Origin: Syntrophomonas sp. DTU018
Lineage (GTDB): Bacteria > Bacillota > Syntrophomonadia > Syntrophomonadales > Syntrophomonadaceae
Direction: 5' to 3'
Assembly: GCA_001513155.1 (NCBI GenBank)
Contig: LFSR01000003.1
Coordinates: 1-49,670, forward strand
Length of the DNA stretch: 49,670 bases
Of this stretch, positions 1-8,620 are shown in pieces. The number at the start of each line of letters is the position of its first letter. The first letter of the stretch is position 1. Made by a program: the position numbers and the translations under genes. A model generated the notes under the pieces. It searched no databases. It was given only the letters and a program-made list of their open reading frames with translations, and was not told the origin of the DNA.

Positions 1-14
1 CTTTACTCCTGTGT

Positions 15-650
15 TCAGCGGATAAAGTTCATTTTAGTCTTAATCTCCATGGCCGGTTCTTCCACCACTCCCCGGCCGTTTTGTACCAGTTTGAGAAGCC
101 AAGCCATGTTCTTGCCCAGAACCCGCATTATTTGCACCCCTTCTTCATCCTGCAGGGCTTCTCCGGGCAAAGTACCATGAATAACGTTCCAGTAATTTGC
201 GGAAGGAATCAGCATTTCTGAGAAAGCCAGGTAATGATTGAGCTGATCGAACGTGGTCACTCCCCCGGAACGCCGCAAGGCTACCACTGCTGCTCCCACC
301 TTATGCCGGAACAGGCCGCCATTGGCGTTAGCGACATAAAAAGCCCGGTCCAGAAAAGCCTTCATGGTTCCATTCAAGCCGGCATAATACACTGGCGAAC
401 CGAAGATAACCCCATCCGCATTTTTTATCTTTTGAATCCACTCATTAACATCATCCTTGGTAAAGGAACATTTCTCATTCAGGTTTTCCTTACACTTGCC
501 GCAGTCTATACAGCCCCGAATAGCTTTATGGCCTACTTGAATGATCTCGGTGTCAATACCCGCTTTTTCCAGCTCATCAGTTACTATTTTTATAGCCTGA
601 TAAGTATTGCCTTCTTTTCTGGGGCTTCCGTTAAAAGCAACGACTTTCAT
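15..650 (-). CDS. Flavodoxin-fold NAD(P)H-dependent FMN reductase / iron-sulfur flavoprotein-like
   Basis: This 211-residue protein has the flavodoxin-like fold of the NADPH-dependent FMN reductase family. The N-terminal GSPRKEGNT stretch (about residues 8-16) is the FMN phosphate-binding loop, and GSPVYYAGLNGTMKAFLDR is the second flavin-contacting segment. A cysteine cluster (GCIDCGKC, then a further Cys near residue 61) resembles the Fe-S-binding insert of archaeal and clostridial iron-sulfur flavoproteins, so it could carry a 4Fe-4S cluster as well as FMN. The ATG at 650 follows a strong AGGAGG. It probably acts as a cytoplasmic electron carrier or quinone/FMN reductase; the substrate cannot be read from sequence. 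The next gene is divergent. Confidence 0.82.
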   Translation of the reverse strand: MKVVAFNGSPRKEGNTYQAIKIVTDELEKAGIDTEIIQVGHKAIRGCIDCGKCKENLNEKCSFTKDDVNEWIQKIKNADGVIFGSPVYYAGLNGTMKAFLDRAFYVANANGGLFRHKVGAAVVALRRSGGVTTFDQLNHYLAFSEMLIPSANYWNVIHGTLPGEALQDEEGVQIMRVLGKNMAWLLKLVQNGRGVVEEPAMEIKTKMNFIR

Positions 651-871
651 AATTATTCCTCCTTCGGCAAAGATGGCAATTCTGAGAATACACTTCTATT
701 TTAACTCAATTGCTGCCCTCCGTTCATATGTCCTCTTGATCTCCGCTGCTCCTACCCCTTCCAACCCATCACAGGGTCCATTAGATTCATTAAAATGCTG
801 GTTTCCGAATATTTTGAAAATAAGTACGGCTGGCTCTTTTAAAAAAAGTAATGGGGAAGGAGGGGTACCTG

Positions 872-3049
872 GTGAAGGAGGGTGCATGCATTATCTATGA
901 TGATGTTAAAAAGTGTGTTGATGAAGTGATTCAATACATTGGCAAAGACATTTGCTTTGCTATGCCTCTGGCTCTGGGTAAACCAGTTCGCTTCGTTAAC
1001 GAACTGTACAGGAGGGCTAAAGAGGATCCTTCGATCAGGCTGAAGATAGTTACCGCGCTTCCTTTGGAAAAACCTTCCGGCAAATCGGAATTGGAAAAAA
1101 GGGTCCTAAATACAGTAATCCCTAAACTCTTTGCCGGGGTTCCTGATCTGGAATACATGCTGGACTACCGGGCGGGCAAACTGCCTCCTAATGTAGAAAC
1201 CTATGAGTTTTACAGCAAAGCCGGCGGTTATATTAATGACCCTCAGGCTCAGCAAAATCATATTGCCTCCAACTACACCCACATAGTACGGGACGCATTG
1301 GACTTCGGAGTCAATGTCTTTGCCAATTTGATAAGTTATCAGGAAATAGACGGTAAAACTTATTATTCCATGAGCTGCAATACCGATATAGTCATCGAGG
1401 GTATAAAAGAGATAAAAAAACGCCGGGCTAAAGGAGGCAAGTATTTAATAATCGGTGAAGCCAATAAAAAAGCACCCTTTATGTATGGAGATGCCGTTTT
1501 TGAGGCCGATGAATATGATTATATTCTGCTAGGACCAGATTTTGATTATGAACTCTTCGGTGCTCCCAAGAATCCAGTCTCTGTGGCGGATTACTGGATC
1601 GGTTTAAATACCAGTGTGTTAATCAAGGATGGGGGTACCCTGCAGGTAGGTATCGGTTCACTGGGTGATGCGATTGTAGCCAGCCTGGTTATGCGCAATG
1701 ACCATAATGAGGTTTACCAGGAAATTCTGGACAAAGCCGGTATAAGAAAAAGATATGCCCGTCTAATCGAAGAATGGGGCGATACCGGTGTTTTCACCAA
1801 AGGTCTTTACGGATCCTCGGAAATGTTCGTGGATGCTTTCATACAGCTTTATAAAAACAGAATATTGAAACGCCAGGTCTTTGACAGTGTACCGCTGATG
1901 AAACTCATTAATCAGGGCTACCTGAATGCAGACCATATTCCTTCTGATATTATCGATAAACTGCTGGAGATGAAAGCCATTCACTCACCCCTGACCGAAG
2001 AAGATTTCAATTTCCTGACTCACTTCGGTATATTACGCCAGGGCCTGGTTTATGCCGGCGGTGACATAATAGACGGTGACAGCCGTTATTCCACTGACTT
2101 TAATGACGAACAAAACCGCCTGGCGATAAGAAACCTGCTGGGAGAAAAATTGCTTAACGGCCATATTATCCTGGGCGCCTTCTTTGTAGGTCCTCGTTCC
2201 TTCTATAAAGCCCTTAATGACATGCCGGAAGAAGAACGTAAATTGTTTGCCATGTCCGGGGTGGAAAAGGTCAACCAGCTGTATGGAGACGAGGAATTAA
2301 GAAGACTGCAGAGAAAAGATGCCCGCTTCGTAAATACCGGCATGATAGCTACATTACTGGGAGCCATTGCTTCCGATCAGCTGGAAGACGGGCAAGTAGT
2401 CAGCGGGGTTGGAGGTCAATACAACTTTGTGGCTATGGGCCATGCCCTGCCTGATGCCCGGGTGATCATGCTGATCAAGAGCACCAGAGGAACCGGCAAA
2501 AAGCTAAAATCAAATATTGTATTCAGCTACGGCAGCTGCACCATCCCCAAACACCTGCGGGACATTGTGGTGACTGAATACGGTATTGCCGATGTGCGGG
2601 GCAAACCCGACAAAGAAGTGATAGCGCAAATGATCAACATCGCCGACTCCAGATTCCAAAAGCAGTTGCTGGAGCAGGCCAAAAAAGCCGGCAAATTGCC
2701 GCTGGATTACGAGATTCCGCCGGAATACCGCAATAATACCCCGGAAAAACTGAAAGAACTGCTGGCTCCTTACCAGGCCAAAGGCTATTTCCCGCCCTTC
2801 CCCTTTGGCACTGACTTCAGCAATGAGGACCTGCAGCTGGTTGGCTCCCTGAAGGCTTTAAATACCCAGATGTCCACCTCTCCATTCCGGTTAATCGGAG
2901 GACTGCTGGCCGAACTGTTCCGTTCCATACCTCCTGCGGCCTATCCTCATCTGGAACGGATGGAATTGGCCCGGCCATCATCTCTTAAAGAACGCCTCTA
3001 CCGAAAGCTGGTGGTTCTTGCTTTGAGAAACAATGGGTGTCTGAGCTAG
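872..3049 (+). CDS. Acetyl-CoA hydrolase/CoA-transferase family protein (long form)
   Basis: The C-terminal third has the family hallmarks: SGVGGQYNF (about residue 515, the glycine-rich CoA loop), TRGTGKKLKSNIVF, and VTEYGIADVRGK, which is nearly invariant in acetyl-CoA hydrolases, 4-hydroxybutyrate CoA-transferases and succinyl-CoA:acetate CoA-transferases. It would move CoA between acyl-CoA and a carboxylate such as acetate, or hydrolyse acyl-CoA. At about 725 residues it is much longer than the 430-550 residue classical members; the extra length lies mainly between the N-terminal CoA-transferase half and the C-terminal domain. I prefer GTG 872, because AGGAGG lies 8 nt upstream; the in-frame ATG at 851 has no ribosome binding site. 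In this CoA-rich genome a role in acetate or butyrate activation is likely, but the substrate is unproven. Confidence 0.85.
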   Translation: MKEGACIIYDDVKKCVDEVIQYIGKDICFAMPLALGKPVRFVNELYRRAKEDPSIRLKIVTALPLEKPSGKSELEKRVLNTVIPKLFAGVPDLEYMLDYRAGKLPPNVETYEFYSKAGGYINDPQAQQNHIASNYTHIVRDALDFGVNVFANLISYQEIDGKTYYSMSCNTDIVIEGIKEIKKRRAKGGKYLIIGEANKKAPFMYGDAVFEADEYDYILLGPDFDYELFGAPKNPVSVADYWIGLNTSVLIKDGGTLQVGIGSLGDAIVASLVMRNDHNEVYQEILDKAGIRKRYARLIEEWGDTGVFTKGLYGSSEMFVDAFIQLYKNRILKRQVFDSVPLMKLINQGYLNADHIPSDIIDKLLEMKAIHSPLTEEDFNFLTHFGILRQGLVYAGGDIIDGDSRYSTDFNDEQNRLAIRNLLGEKLLNGHIILGAFFVGPRSFYKALNDMPEEERKLFAMSGVEKVNQLYGDEELRRLQRKDARFVNTGMIATLLGAIASDQLEDGQVVSGVGGQYNFVAMGHALPDARVIMLIKSTRGTGKKLKSNIVFSYGSCTIPKHLRDIVVTEYGIADVRGKPDKEVIAQMINIADSRFQKQLLEQAKKAGKLPLDYEIPPEYRNNTPEKLKELLAPYQAKGYFPPFPFGTDFSNEDLQLVGSLKALNTQMSTSPFRLIGGLLAELFRSIPPAAYPHLERMELARPSSLKERLYRKLVVLALRNNGCLS

Positions 3050-3102
3050 TATAGAGAGAACAAAGCCAGAGGCTCCTATATTGTGGGAATGGCCCTCGCC
3101 GT

Positions 3103-3193
3103 GTCATCGCGAGGAGCGCAGCGACGTGGCGATCTAACAACTCAAACCTTGGATAGTCAAAGAGATTGCCACGCGCTTCGCGCTCGCAATTAT
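3103..3193. repeat. REP-like palindromic repeat, copy 1
   Basis: One arm reads TGTCATCGCGAGGAGCGCAG then CGACGTGGCGATCT. After a short spacer comes the opposing arm GAGATTGCCACGCGCTTCGC then GCTCGCAAT. The two arms are inverted relative to each other, so the unit can form a long hairpin in DNA or RNA. It is the first of at least six copies in the window, all intergenic. No gene lies between 3050 and 3446. Confidence 0.85.
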
Positions 3194-3225
3194 CACCTGA
3201 AGCACAGGCCACGATAAACGAAAAC
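3186..3225. repeat. Second dispersed repeat family (about 40 bp), copy 1
   Basis: GCAATTATCACCTGAAG followed by CAGGCCACGATAAACGAAAA. The same unit recurs, in either orientation, at 3393-3431, 6543-6577, 19768-19807, 22588-22627 and 22764-22801, often beside the REP-like family. No coding potential; function unknown. Confidence 0.7.
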
Positions 3226-3232
3226 TTAAGTC

Positions 3233-3326
3233 TGTCATCGCGAGGAGCGAAGCGACGTGGCGATCTGTTAACTCACACCGTTAGTTGCCATAGAGATTGC
3301 CACGCGCTACGCGCTCGCAATGACAC
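3233..3326. repeat. REP-like palindromic repeat, copy 2
   Basis: A near-identical copy of the unit at 3103-3193, in the same orientation: TGTCATCGCGAGGAGCGAAG, spacer, then GAGATTGCCACGCGC and GCGCTCGCAATGACA. Here both ends are complete, giving the best view of a full-length element of about 92 bp with inverted arms. Confidence 0.88.
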
Positions 3327-3392
3327 AATTGGGAGCCATTTTCACAGCAATGACATAATCAGAAACCTTTCTCACCAAGATGACAGGCCTAG

Positions 3393-3431
3393 TTTTTTCA
3401 TTCATCGTAGCCCGCACACAGGTGACAATTG
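3393..3431. repeat. Second dispersed repeat family, copy 2 (inverted)
   Basis: TTTTTTCATTCATCGTAGCC, then CACACAGGTGACAATTG. This is the reverse complement of the 3186-3225 unit with a few differences. It ends about 15 bp before the copZ stop codon. Confidence 0.6.
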
Positions 3432-3446
3432 GCCCCTTAGCTGGGT

Positions 3447-3659
3447 TTAGACCACTTCGTAGCCGGCGTCTTGTATTTTTTCCTTAATATCGTCCAGTTT
3501 GACCTGGTCGCCATCAAATTCTACCTTTACAGTTTTGCTGGCCAGATCCGGCTCAACTTTGGTCACTCCCGGCAATGCACCCACTGACTCCTTGACTGCT
3601 GCTACGCAGTGCATGCAGGACATGCCTTCCACATTCAATACCTTAGTTTCATTGGCCAT
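3447..3659 (-). CDS. copZ: Copper chaperone, HMA domain
   Basis: This 70-residue single-domain HMA protein has the metal site GMSCMHC at about residues 13-19 and the beta-alpha-beta-beta-alpha-beta pattern of CopZ/Atx1 chaperones. It is expected to bind Cu(I) in the cytoplasm through the two cysteines and pass it to the N-terminal domains of the CopA ATPase encoded just upstream on the same strand. Length and motif are typical. ATG 3659 is preceded by AGGAGG with good spacing. It is separated from copA by about 330 bp holding a MITE-like repeat, so it may have its own promoter. Unlike copA, its CxxC motif is intact. Confidence 0.93.
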   Translation of the reverse strand: MANETKVLNVEGMSCMHCVAAVKESVGALPGVTKVEPDLASKTVKVEFDGDQVKLDDIKEKIQDAGYEVV

Positions 3660-3745
3660 TAATAACCCTCCTTATCAAGTTTGTCGTTGCAATTTAACCT
3701 GAACAAAGACCACAATCAATCAAAACATCCCTGCCCAGCTTCAGC

Positions 3746-3953
3746 ACGAGTATTAGCCGGGCGAGTGACTTACGACGAACCGTTGCAACCCACGGAGCAA
3801 CTGAGGGCTGCGAAGGGGAGCGGGAAACAGGACGTTTCGAGCAGCGAGTACTGAGTGCATGGATGCCGAATTACGAGCGGTCCCCTTCGCACTTAAAGTT
3901 TGCCGATGGGTTGCAGACGAGGAGTACCGGAACGAGCCGGCTAATACTCCTGC
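3746..3953. repeat. MITE-like element, copy A (flanks copA, 3' side)
   Basis: A 208-bp unit with imperfect terminal inverted repeats, CGAGTATTAGCCGG at the left and CCGGCTAATACTCCTGC at the right. An inverted copy, close to 90% identical by eye, lies at 6594-6801, so the two bracket copA. An apparent reading frame crosses it, but it reads mostly through palindromes and is not credited as a gene. Size, terminal inverted repeats and lack of coding capacity fit a MITE or a non-autonomous remnant; no target-site duplication is obvious. Confidence 0.75.
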
Positions 3954-3990
3954 ATTCCGGCTAACCCCTGTCAATTCGTGGTTAACGTAG

Positions 3991-6426
3991 TTAAGCAGCT
4001 GCCTTATTGGGATCAAAGCGGCGCAGGCTCAGGGAGTTAGTTACTACAGACACTGAGCTGAAGGCCATGGCTGCTCCGGCTATGACCGGGTTCAGCATTC
4101 CAAAAGCAGCAAAAGGTATACCTATAATATTATAAATAAAGGCCCAGAACAAATTCTGTTTGATTTTACGCATGGTTTGCCGCGACAGGCGAATGGCTGA
4201 GGGGATGGTGCGCAGGTCGCCCCTCATCAGGGTTATATCCCCGGCTTCCATAGCCACATCGGTTCCGGTCCCCATAGCCATGCCAATGTCCGCCATGGCC
4301 AGAGCAGGGGCATCATTAATGCCATCCCCCACCATAGCCACGGTTTTTCCTTCTTTCTGCAGCTGGGCTATTTGCTGGGCCTTGTTTTCCGGCAGCACTT
4401 CCGCCAGGACATGGTTGATGCCCACCTGACGGGCAATGGCTTCCGCGGTGCGGCGGTTGTCTCCGGTAATCATATATACCTCGATGCCCATACCCTGGAG
4501 TTCGGCAATAGCTTCCCGGGAGCTTTCCTTAACTGTGTCAGCTACTGCCAGGATAGCTTCCAATTGCCCATCTACCGCCATCAGCATGGCGGTCTTGCCC
4601 TGATCTTCCAGTTCAGTTATCCTGGCTTCAATACCGTCAGTGGAAATACCCCTTTCAGCCATCAAGCGGCGGGTTCCCACATATACTTCCCTGCCCTGGA
4701 TGGCCGCCCGCACCCCCATGCCCGGTATGGCCTCAAAACTCTCCGGATCTTCCAACTGACCGAATACTTCCTTGCCCCGGGCAGAAATGGCCACACCCAG
4801 AGGATGCTCCGAATTTTTCTCGGCAATGCTGGCCCAGCGCAGTATATCCTCCTGCTCCAGCCGGCCCAGTTTAACGATATCAGTAAGCTCCGGCATCCCC
4901 TTGGTAATGGTGCCGGTCTTGTCCAGAACCACAGTGTTCAGCTTATAAGCGGTTTCCAGGTATTCGCCGCCTTTAATAAGGATACCATGCTCGGCACCTT
5001 TGCCGGTGCCCACCATTATGGCCGTGGGAGTAGCCAGTCCCAAAGCACATGGGCAGGCTATAACCAGCACGGCTACTGCGCTTATTAACGCCTGGTTTAT
5101 GCCTCCCCCCAGCAGGTACCAGATTATGAAGGTGAGGGTGGCAACACCCACAACAGCAGGCACAAAAATGCCTGCCACCTGGTCGGCAATCTTTTGGATG
5201 GGGGCTTTGGAGCCCTGGGCATCTTCCACCATTTTAATAATCCGGGCCAGAGCTGTTTCCTTGCCTACCCGGGTGGCTTGCATCTTGAAAGTACCGAATT
5301 TGTTAATGGTGGCTCCAAATACCATCTCTCCTGCCTGCTTGTCCACCGGCAGGCTTTCCCCGGTTAACATGGATTCATCCAGGGAAGAATGACCCTCCAC
5401 GATTATGCCATCCACCGGGACCTTTTCCCCCGGCCTTACAATCACCAAATCCCCTATTTCTACTTCTTCAATGGGAATGTCCATTTCCTGGCCGTCCCGA
5501 ATGACCCGGGCGGTCTTAGCCTGTAAGGCCGCCAGCTTGCGTATGGCTTCCGAAGTTTTGCCCTTGGCCACTGCTTCCAGGTATTTGCCCAACAGAATCA
5601 AGGTGATAATGATAGCGGAAGTCTCAAAATAAAGGTTTTTCATCATACCTGGACCGGCTTCGGCAAAGAACATATTGTACAGGCTGAAAAAGTAGGCCGC
5701 GGAGGTACCCATGGCCACCAGAACATCCATATTGGCGCTGCCCGAACGCAGGGCAAAGTAGGACTGCTTATAAAAACGGGCGCCGATTATAAACTGTATA
5801 GGGGTAGCTATGGCCAGCTGAAAATACTGGTTATGCAAAAAGGCCAGTCCTTTAATCTCCAATCCCAGAAGGCCCAAAATCATAGCCAGCAACAGCGGAA
5901 CACTCAGGCAGATGGAGACCGCCAGGGCAACTCGCAGGCTGCGAATCTCGGCCGCTTTTTCCTCCGCTTCCCGGTCCCGGCTCACTTCTTCTATCCTCTC
6001 GGCCCCATAACCCAGGGATTGAACGGCCTTTATCAGATCAGCCACTTTGATCTGGCCGGGAACATACTCTACCGTGGCTCTTTCGGTGGTCAGATTTACG
6101 TTGGCCGCCTGCACCCCTTCCAGGGAGTTAAGCTTTTTTTCAATCCGGGCCGAACAAGCCGCACAGGTCATGCCGGCTACTTTCAGGGTCACCTTTTGGA
6201 TATCATCCTCCTGGGCAGGAATTACCCGGTAGCCCAGTTTTTCTATTACCTCTTTAATGCCTTCCCGGGACAGGCTGCTGTCATCATATTCAACGTCAAC
6301 TCTTTCCAGAGCCAGATTAACATTAGCTGAGTTAACCCCTTCCAGGCGGTTAAGCCCTTTCTCGATACGGGCAGCACAGGCTGCTCAAGTCATGCCCGCC
6401 ACTTGCAGTGTCTCTTTCCTGACCAT
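3991..6426 (-). CDS. copA: Cu(+)-exporting P1B-type ATPase, with in-frame UGA (candidate selenocysteine) in HMA1
   Basis: This is an 811-codon copper-efflux ATPase. From ATG 6426, which follows AGGAAGGGGGG, translation gives a first HMA domain (residues 1-70) whose motif reads GMT-UGA-AAC: the first metal-binding Cys codon (codon 14, bases 6385-6387) is TGA. A second HMA domain (about 79-145) has intact C88-A-A-C91. Then follow the membrane segments, an MLTGES actuator motif, the transmembrane C458-P-C460, DKTGT with D502 as phosphorylated Asp, SEHPLG in the nucleotide domain, GDGINDAP near residue 700, and a C-terminal [17 protein letters not shown]. All catalytic motifs are intact. Either Sec is inserted, or the UGA truncates the protein and translation restarts at GTG 6192, whose SD-like AGGAGG is 14 nt away. 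The mature protein pumps Cu(I) out of the cytoplasm; copZ is nearby. Confidence 0.9.
6332..6353 (-). promoter_or_regulatory. Candidate bacterial SECIS-like stem-loop downstream of the copA UGA
   Basis: On the copA mRNA strand, UUAACC and GGUUAA pair perfectly around a 10-nt apical loop beginning with G and containing UGGA. The loop starts about 37 nt after the UGA, at the edge of the spacing known for bacterial SECIS elements, which also favour a G in the first loop positions. A second, closer hairpin (GCAGC-CUGU-GCUGC) immediately follows the UGA. This is a visual fold only; the coding constraint of the HMA domain could produce it by chance. Confidence 0.3.
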
Positions 6427-6458
6427 AACTGCCCCCCTTCCTATGTAGTGATCATATC

Positions 6459-6487
6459 AGTATATTAGTTTTTCATTAATTTAGCAA
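6459..6487 (-). promoter_or_regulatory. Predicted sigma-A promoter of copA
   Basis: On the minus strand, TTGCTA (6482-6487) and TATACT (6459-6464) are separated by 17 nt, placing the transcription start near 6452 and leaving a short leader before the copA ribosome binding site. No clear CsoR or CopY operator was recognised in the leader. Confidence 0.55.
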
Positions 6488-6542
6488 TAATTTCATGGAG
6501 ATCAGGCTGCAACTCAAGCCTGATACTCTGCAGGCTATTCTA

Positions 6543-6577
6543 TAGCAATTGTCACCAGCAGCACAGTCGTGAAAATG
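6543..6577. repeat. Second dispersed repeat family, partial copy
   Basis: TAGCAATTGTCACCAGCAGC then ACAGTCGTGAAAAT resembles the 3186-3225 unit but has lost the ATAAACGA part. It lies between the copA promoter and MITE copy B. Confidence 0.45.
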
Positions 6578-6593
6578 TAGCTATCCAGCATGA

Positions 6594-6801
6594 GCAGGAG
6601 TATTAGCCGGCTCCCTCCGGGACTCCTCACCTGCAACCCATCGGCATACTTCGGTGCGAAGGGGACCGCTCGTAATTCGGCATCCCTGCACTCAGTACTC
6701 GCTGCTCGAAACATCCTGTTTCTCGCTCCCCTTCGCAGCCCTCGGTTTCGCCGTGGGTTGCAACGGCTCGTCGTACGTCGCTCGCCAGCTAATACTCCTG
6801 C
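6594..6801. repeat. MITE-like element, copy B (flanks copA, 5' side)
   Basis: This is the inverted partner of 3746-3953. It begins GCAGGAGTATTAGCCGG and ends CCAGCTAATACTCCTGC, so its own termini are inverted repeats of about 17 bp. The body (for example GAAGGGGACCGCTCGTAATT) matches the complement of copy A almost base for base. Together the pair could let a 3-kb copA segment form a giant stem-loop, or invert by homologous recombination. Confidence 0.75.
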
Positions 6802-6856
6802 TTAATCCGTTCAGCGATGTTTTTGCAGTGTTTCATTCATTACAGCCAGGTACCCA

Positions 6857-8590
6857 CTATTCTTTGCGCACTATGCGCTTTTGGTCCTCCGGCAGATCCA
6901 GCCCCAGGGTTCCTCCCGGATTCATGATGTTATTAGGATCAAAGTGCCTTTTCAGGGCTCTTAATACTTCCATCTGGTTCCTGCCCAGCTGGCCTTCCAG
7001 CCAGGGGGCTATCATCTTGCCTATTCCGTGATGGTGGCTCATGGCCGCTCCGTATTTCTGGATGCTGTCCAGTATGCCGTACTGGTACTCCAGGTATTCA
7101 TCTATCTGGCTAATCCTGGCTATGAATATGAAATACAGGTTCCCTCCCTGGGGATAAACATGGGAAATATGGGTCATACAGATGGTATTGGGCCGGCTTT
7201 TGCAGTATCCCCTTACCCCTTCATAGACTTCCTGCAGTTGGTCCCAGGAAACAGCACATTCCAAGGTATCGGTCATGATGCCGAAATCCTGCAGGTCTTC
7301 TCGCATGTAGGGATCTTTGAACCTGCCCTTTTCCCAGGACTTGGTGACAAACTCGGTAGTATACATGGCTCCGTACTTCCTGCATATCCGGTGGATATTT
7401 CTTTTCACATTTCTGGTGTAGGATTTGTCCCCGTCAGCCGACCCCAGGAGCATGCACCTTTCCCCTTTTTTGAAGCCTCTGAGGGCCAGCAGTTTGTCTA
7501 TGACCGTTCCCTCGACGCCATACAGCTTCATAGCTATATCGGTTTCCTCCGGGTCCGAAAGGCGGAACACCGAAGGATAGCCAAACTCTCCCTGCATGAT
7601 CTCCCGGACAGCTTCTACCGCATCCGGCCAGTTTTTAAACATGAAGGAAAACCTGCTGCAGTTTTCCGGCATATAGCGAAAGATTTTCAAGGTAACTGCC
7701 ACCAGTATGCCAAAAGTCCCTTCACTGCCTATCATTATCTGGTCTATGGAGGGACCGGTGGCGCTGGCCGGGTATTCACCGGTTTTGATGATACCCGCCG
7801 GAGTAACGTACTCCTGGCATACCACTAGGTCTTCTATCTTGCCATAATAGGTGGAATTCTGGCCCGCTCCCCGGGTGACGACCCAGCCGCCCACACAGGA
7901 ATACTCGAAGGACTGGGGAAAATGCCCGCAGGTATACGCTCTTTTGGCATTGAAAAGCTGGGGAGCGTTATTTAAGATATGTTCCAACTGGGGCCCGGAT
8001 ATACCCGGTTCAACGGTAATGGTCTGGTTGATCTCATTGAATTTCAATACCCGGTTCATATGTACGCTCATGTCCAGGGTAATGCCTTTTCTGGTGCACT
8101 CCACGCCCCTGGTTACCGATGAGCCCCCTGCGTAAACATAAATATTGATCTTTTCCTGGTTGCAATACTCCACTATTTTCTGGATGTCTTCCTTGCCGCG
8201 GGGGTGTATTACCAGGTCCGGCACATTTTCCACTATTCCCTCCCGGAGGCGCATTAAATCGATCATGGTCTTGCCGTAGGCTACTTTCAAACGGGAGTAC
8301 TCATCCTCCAGTACATTTTCTTCTCCCACTATTTCCTTAAGACGAGCCACCTGCTCCGGAGTCAGTGAAATAGGTATATGGCAGTCTACCTTCTCCAGCC
8401 CCATTTTCTGCTTTTCCTTGAAATCCTCATCGGTCATATGGAAGGTGCTTTTCATGAGTTCATACAGACGAGGATTGGGGTGTTTAAACTCCAGGGGATC
8501 ACCCCACTTGAATATTGACCGGTAGGATTTTTCAGGGGGTGCTTCCTCATACCATTCCGGCATAAAACCGCGGTTCTGTTTACTCATCAT
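6857..8590 (-). CDS. FAD-linked oxidase, alkylglycerone-phosphate synthase (AGPS)-like
   Basis: This 577-residue flavoprotein of the VAO/PCMH family has an FAD-binding domain in the first half (YAGGSSVTRGVE near residue 155 and IGSEGTFGILVAVTLK near 290) and the C-terminal FAD-oxidase cap ending FDPNNIMNPGGTLGLD. The segment SHHHGIGK near residue 530 is the histidine-rich active-site motif of alkyldihydroxyacetone-phosphate synthases, which swap the acyl chain of acyl-DHAP for a fatty alcohol to start ether-lipid (plasmalogen) synthesis. D-lactate/glycolate dehydrogenases share the fold but not this motif. ATG 8590 follows AAGGAG. It is the last gene of a glycerol-phosphate operon, which fits a DHAP-derived substrate. 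A role as another glycerol-derivative oxidase remains possible. Confidence 0.8.
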   Translation of the reverse strand: MMSKQNRGFMPEWYEEAPPEKSYRSIFKWGDPLEFKHPNPRLYELMKSTFHMTDEDFKEKQKMGLEKVDCHIPISLTPEQVARLKEIVGEENVLEDEYSRLKVAYGKTMIDLMRLREGIVENVPDLVIHPRGKEDIQKIVEYCNQEKINIYVYAGGSSVTRGVECTRKGITLDMSVHMNRVLKFNEINQTITVEPGISGPQLEHILNNAPQLFNAKRAYTCGHFPQSFEYSCVGGWVVTRGAGQNSTYYGKIEDLVVCQEYVTPAGIIKTGEYPASATGPSIDQIMIGSEGTFGILVAVTLKIFRYMPENCSRFSFMFKNWPDAVEAVREIMQGEFGYPSVFRLSDPEETDIAMKLYGVEGTVIDKLLALRGFKKGERCMLLGSADGDKSYTRNVKRNIHRICRKYGAMYTTEFVTKSWEKGRFKDPYMREDLQDFGIMTDTLECAVSWDQLQEVYEGVRGYCKSRPNTICMTHISHVYPQGGNLYFIFIARISQIDEYLEYQYGILDSIQKYGAAMSHHHGIGKMIAPWLEGQLGRNQMEVLRALKRHFDPNNIMNPGGTLGLDLPEDQKRIVRKE

Positions 8591-8620
8591 GCTCGCTCCT
8601 TTATGCTCCTTATGATTCCT

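Noticed and set aside
15-17. UGA at the end of the FMN-reductase-like gene as a possible Sec codon
   Set aside because: Only three codons follow before another stop, and no motif is interrupted, so it is an ordinary stop.
3100-3330. CRISPR array suggested by two nearby near-identical repeats
   Set aside because: Only two units, each about 92 bp and internally palindromic, with dispersed copies elsewhere; no regular short repeats or unique spacers.
3753-4016. 87-residue minus-strand reading frame across MITE copy A (and a 71-residue one across copy B)
   Set aside because: It reads through the palindromic repeat, has no ribosome binding site and shows no domain; similarity between the two translations only reflects the shared DNA repeat.
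7028-7828. Long plus-strand frame of 266 codons opposite the AGPS-like gene
   Set aside because: It is antisense shadow coding; the minus-strand frame has complete family motifs and a good ribosome binding site.
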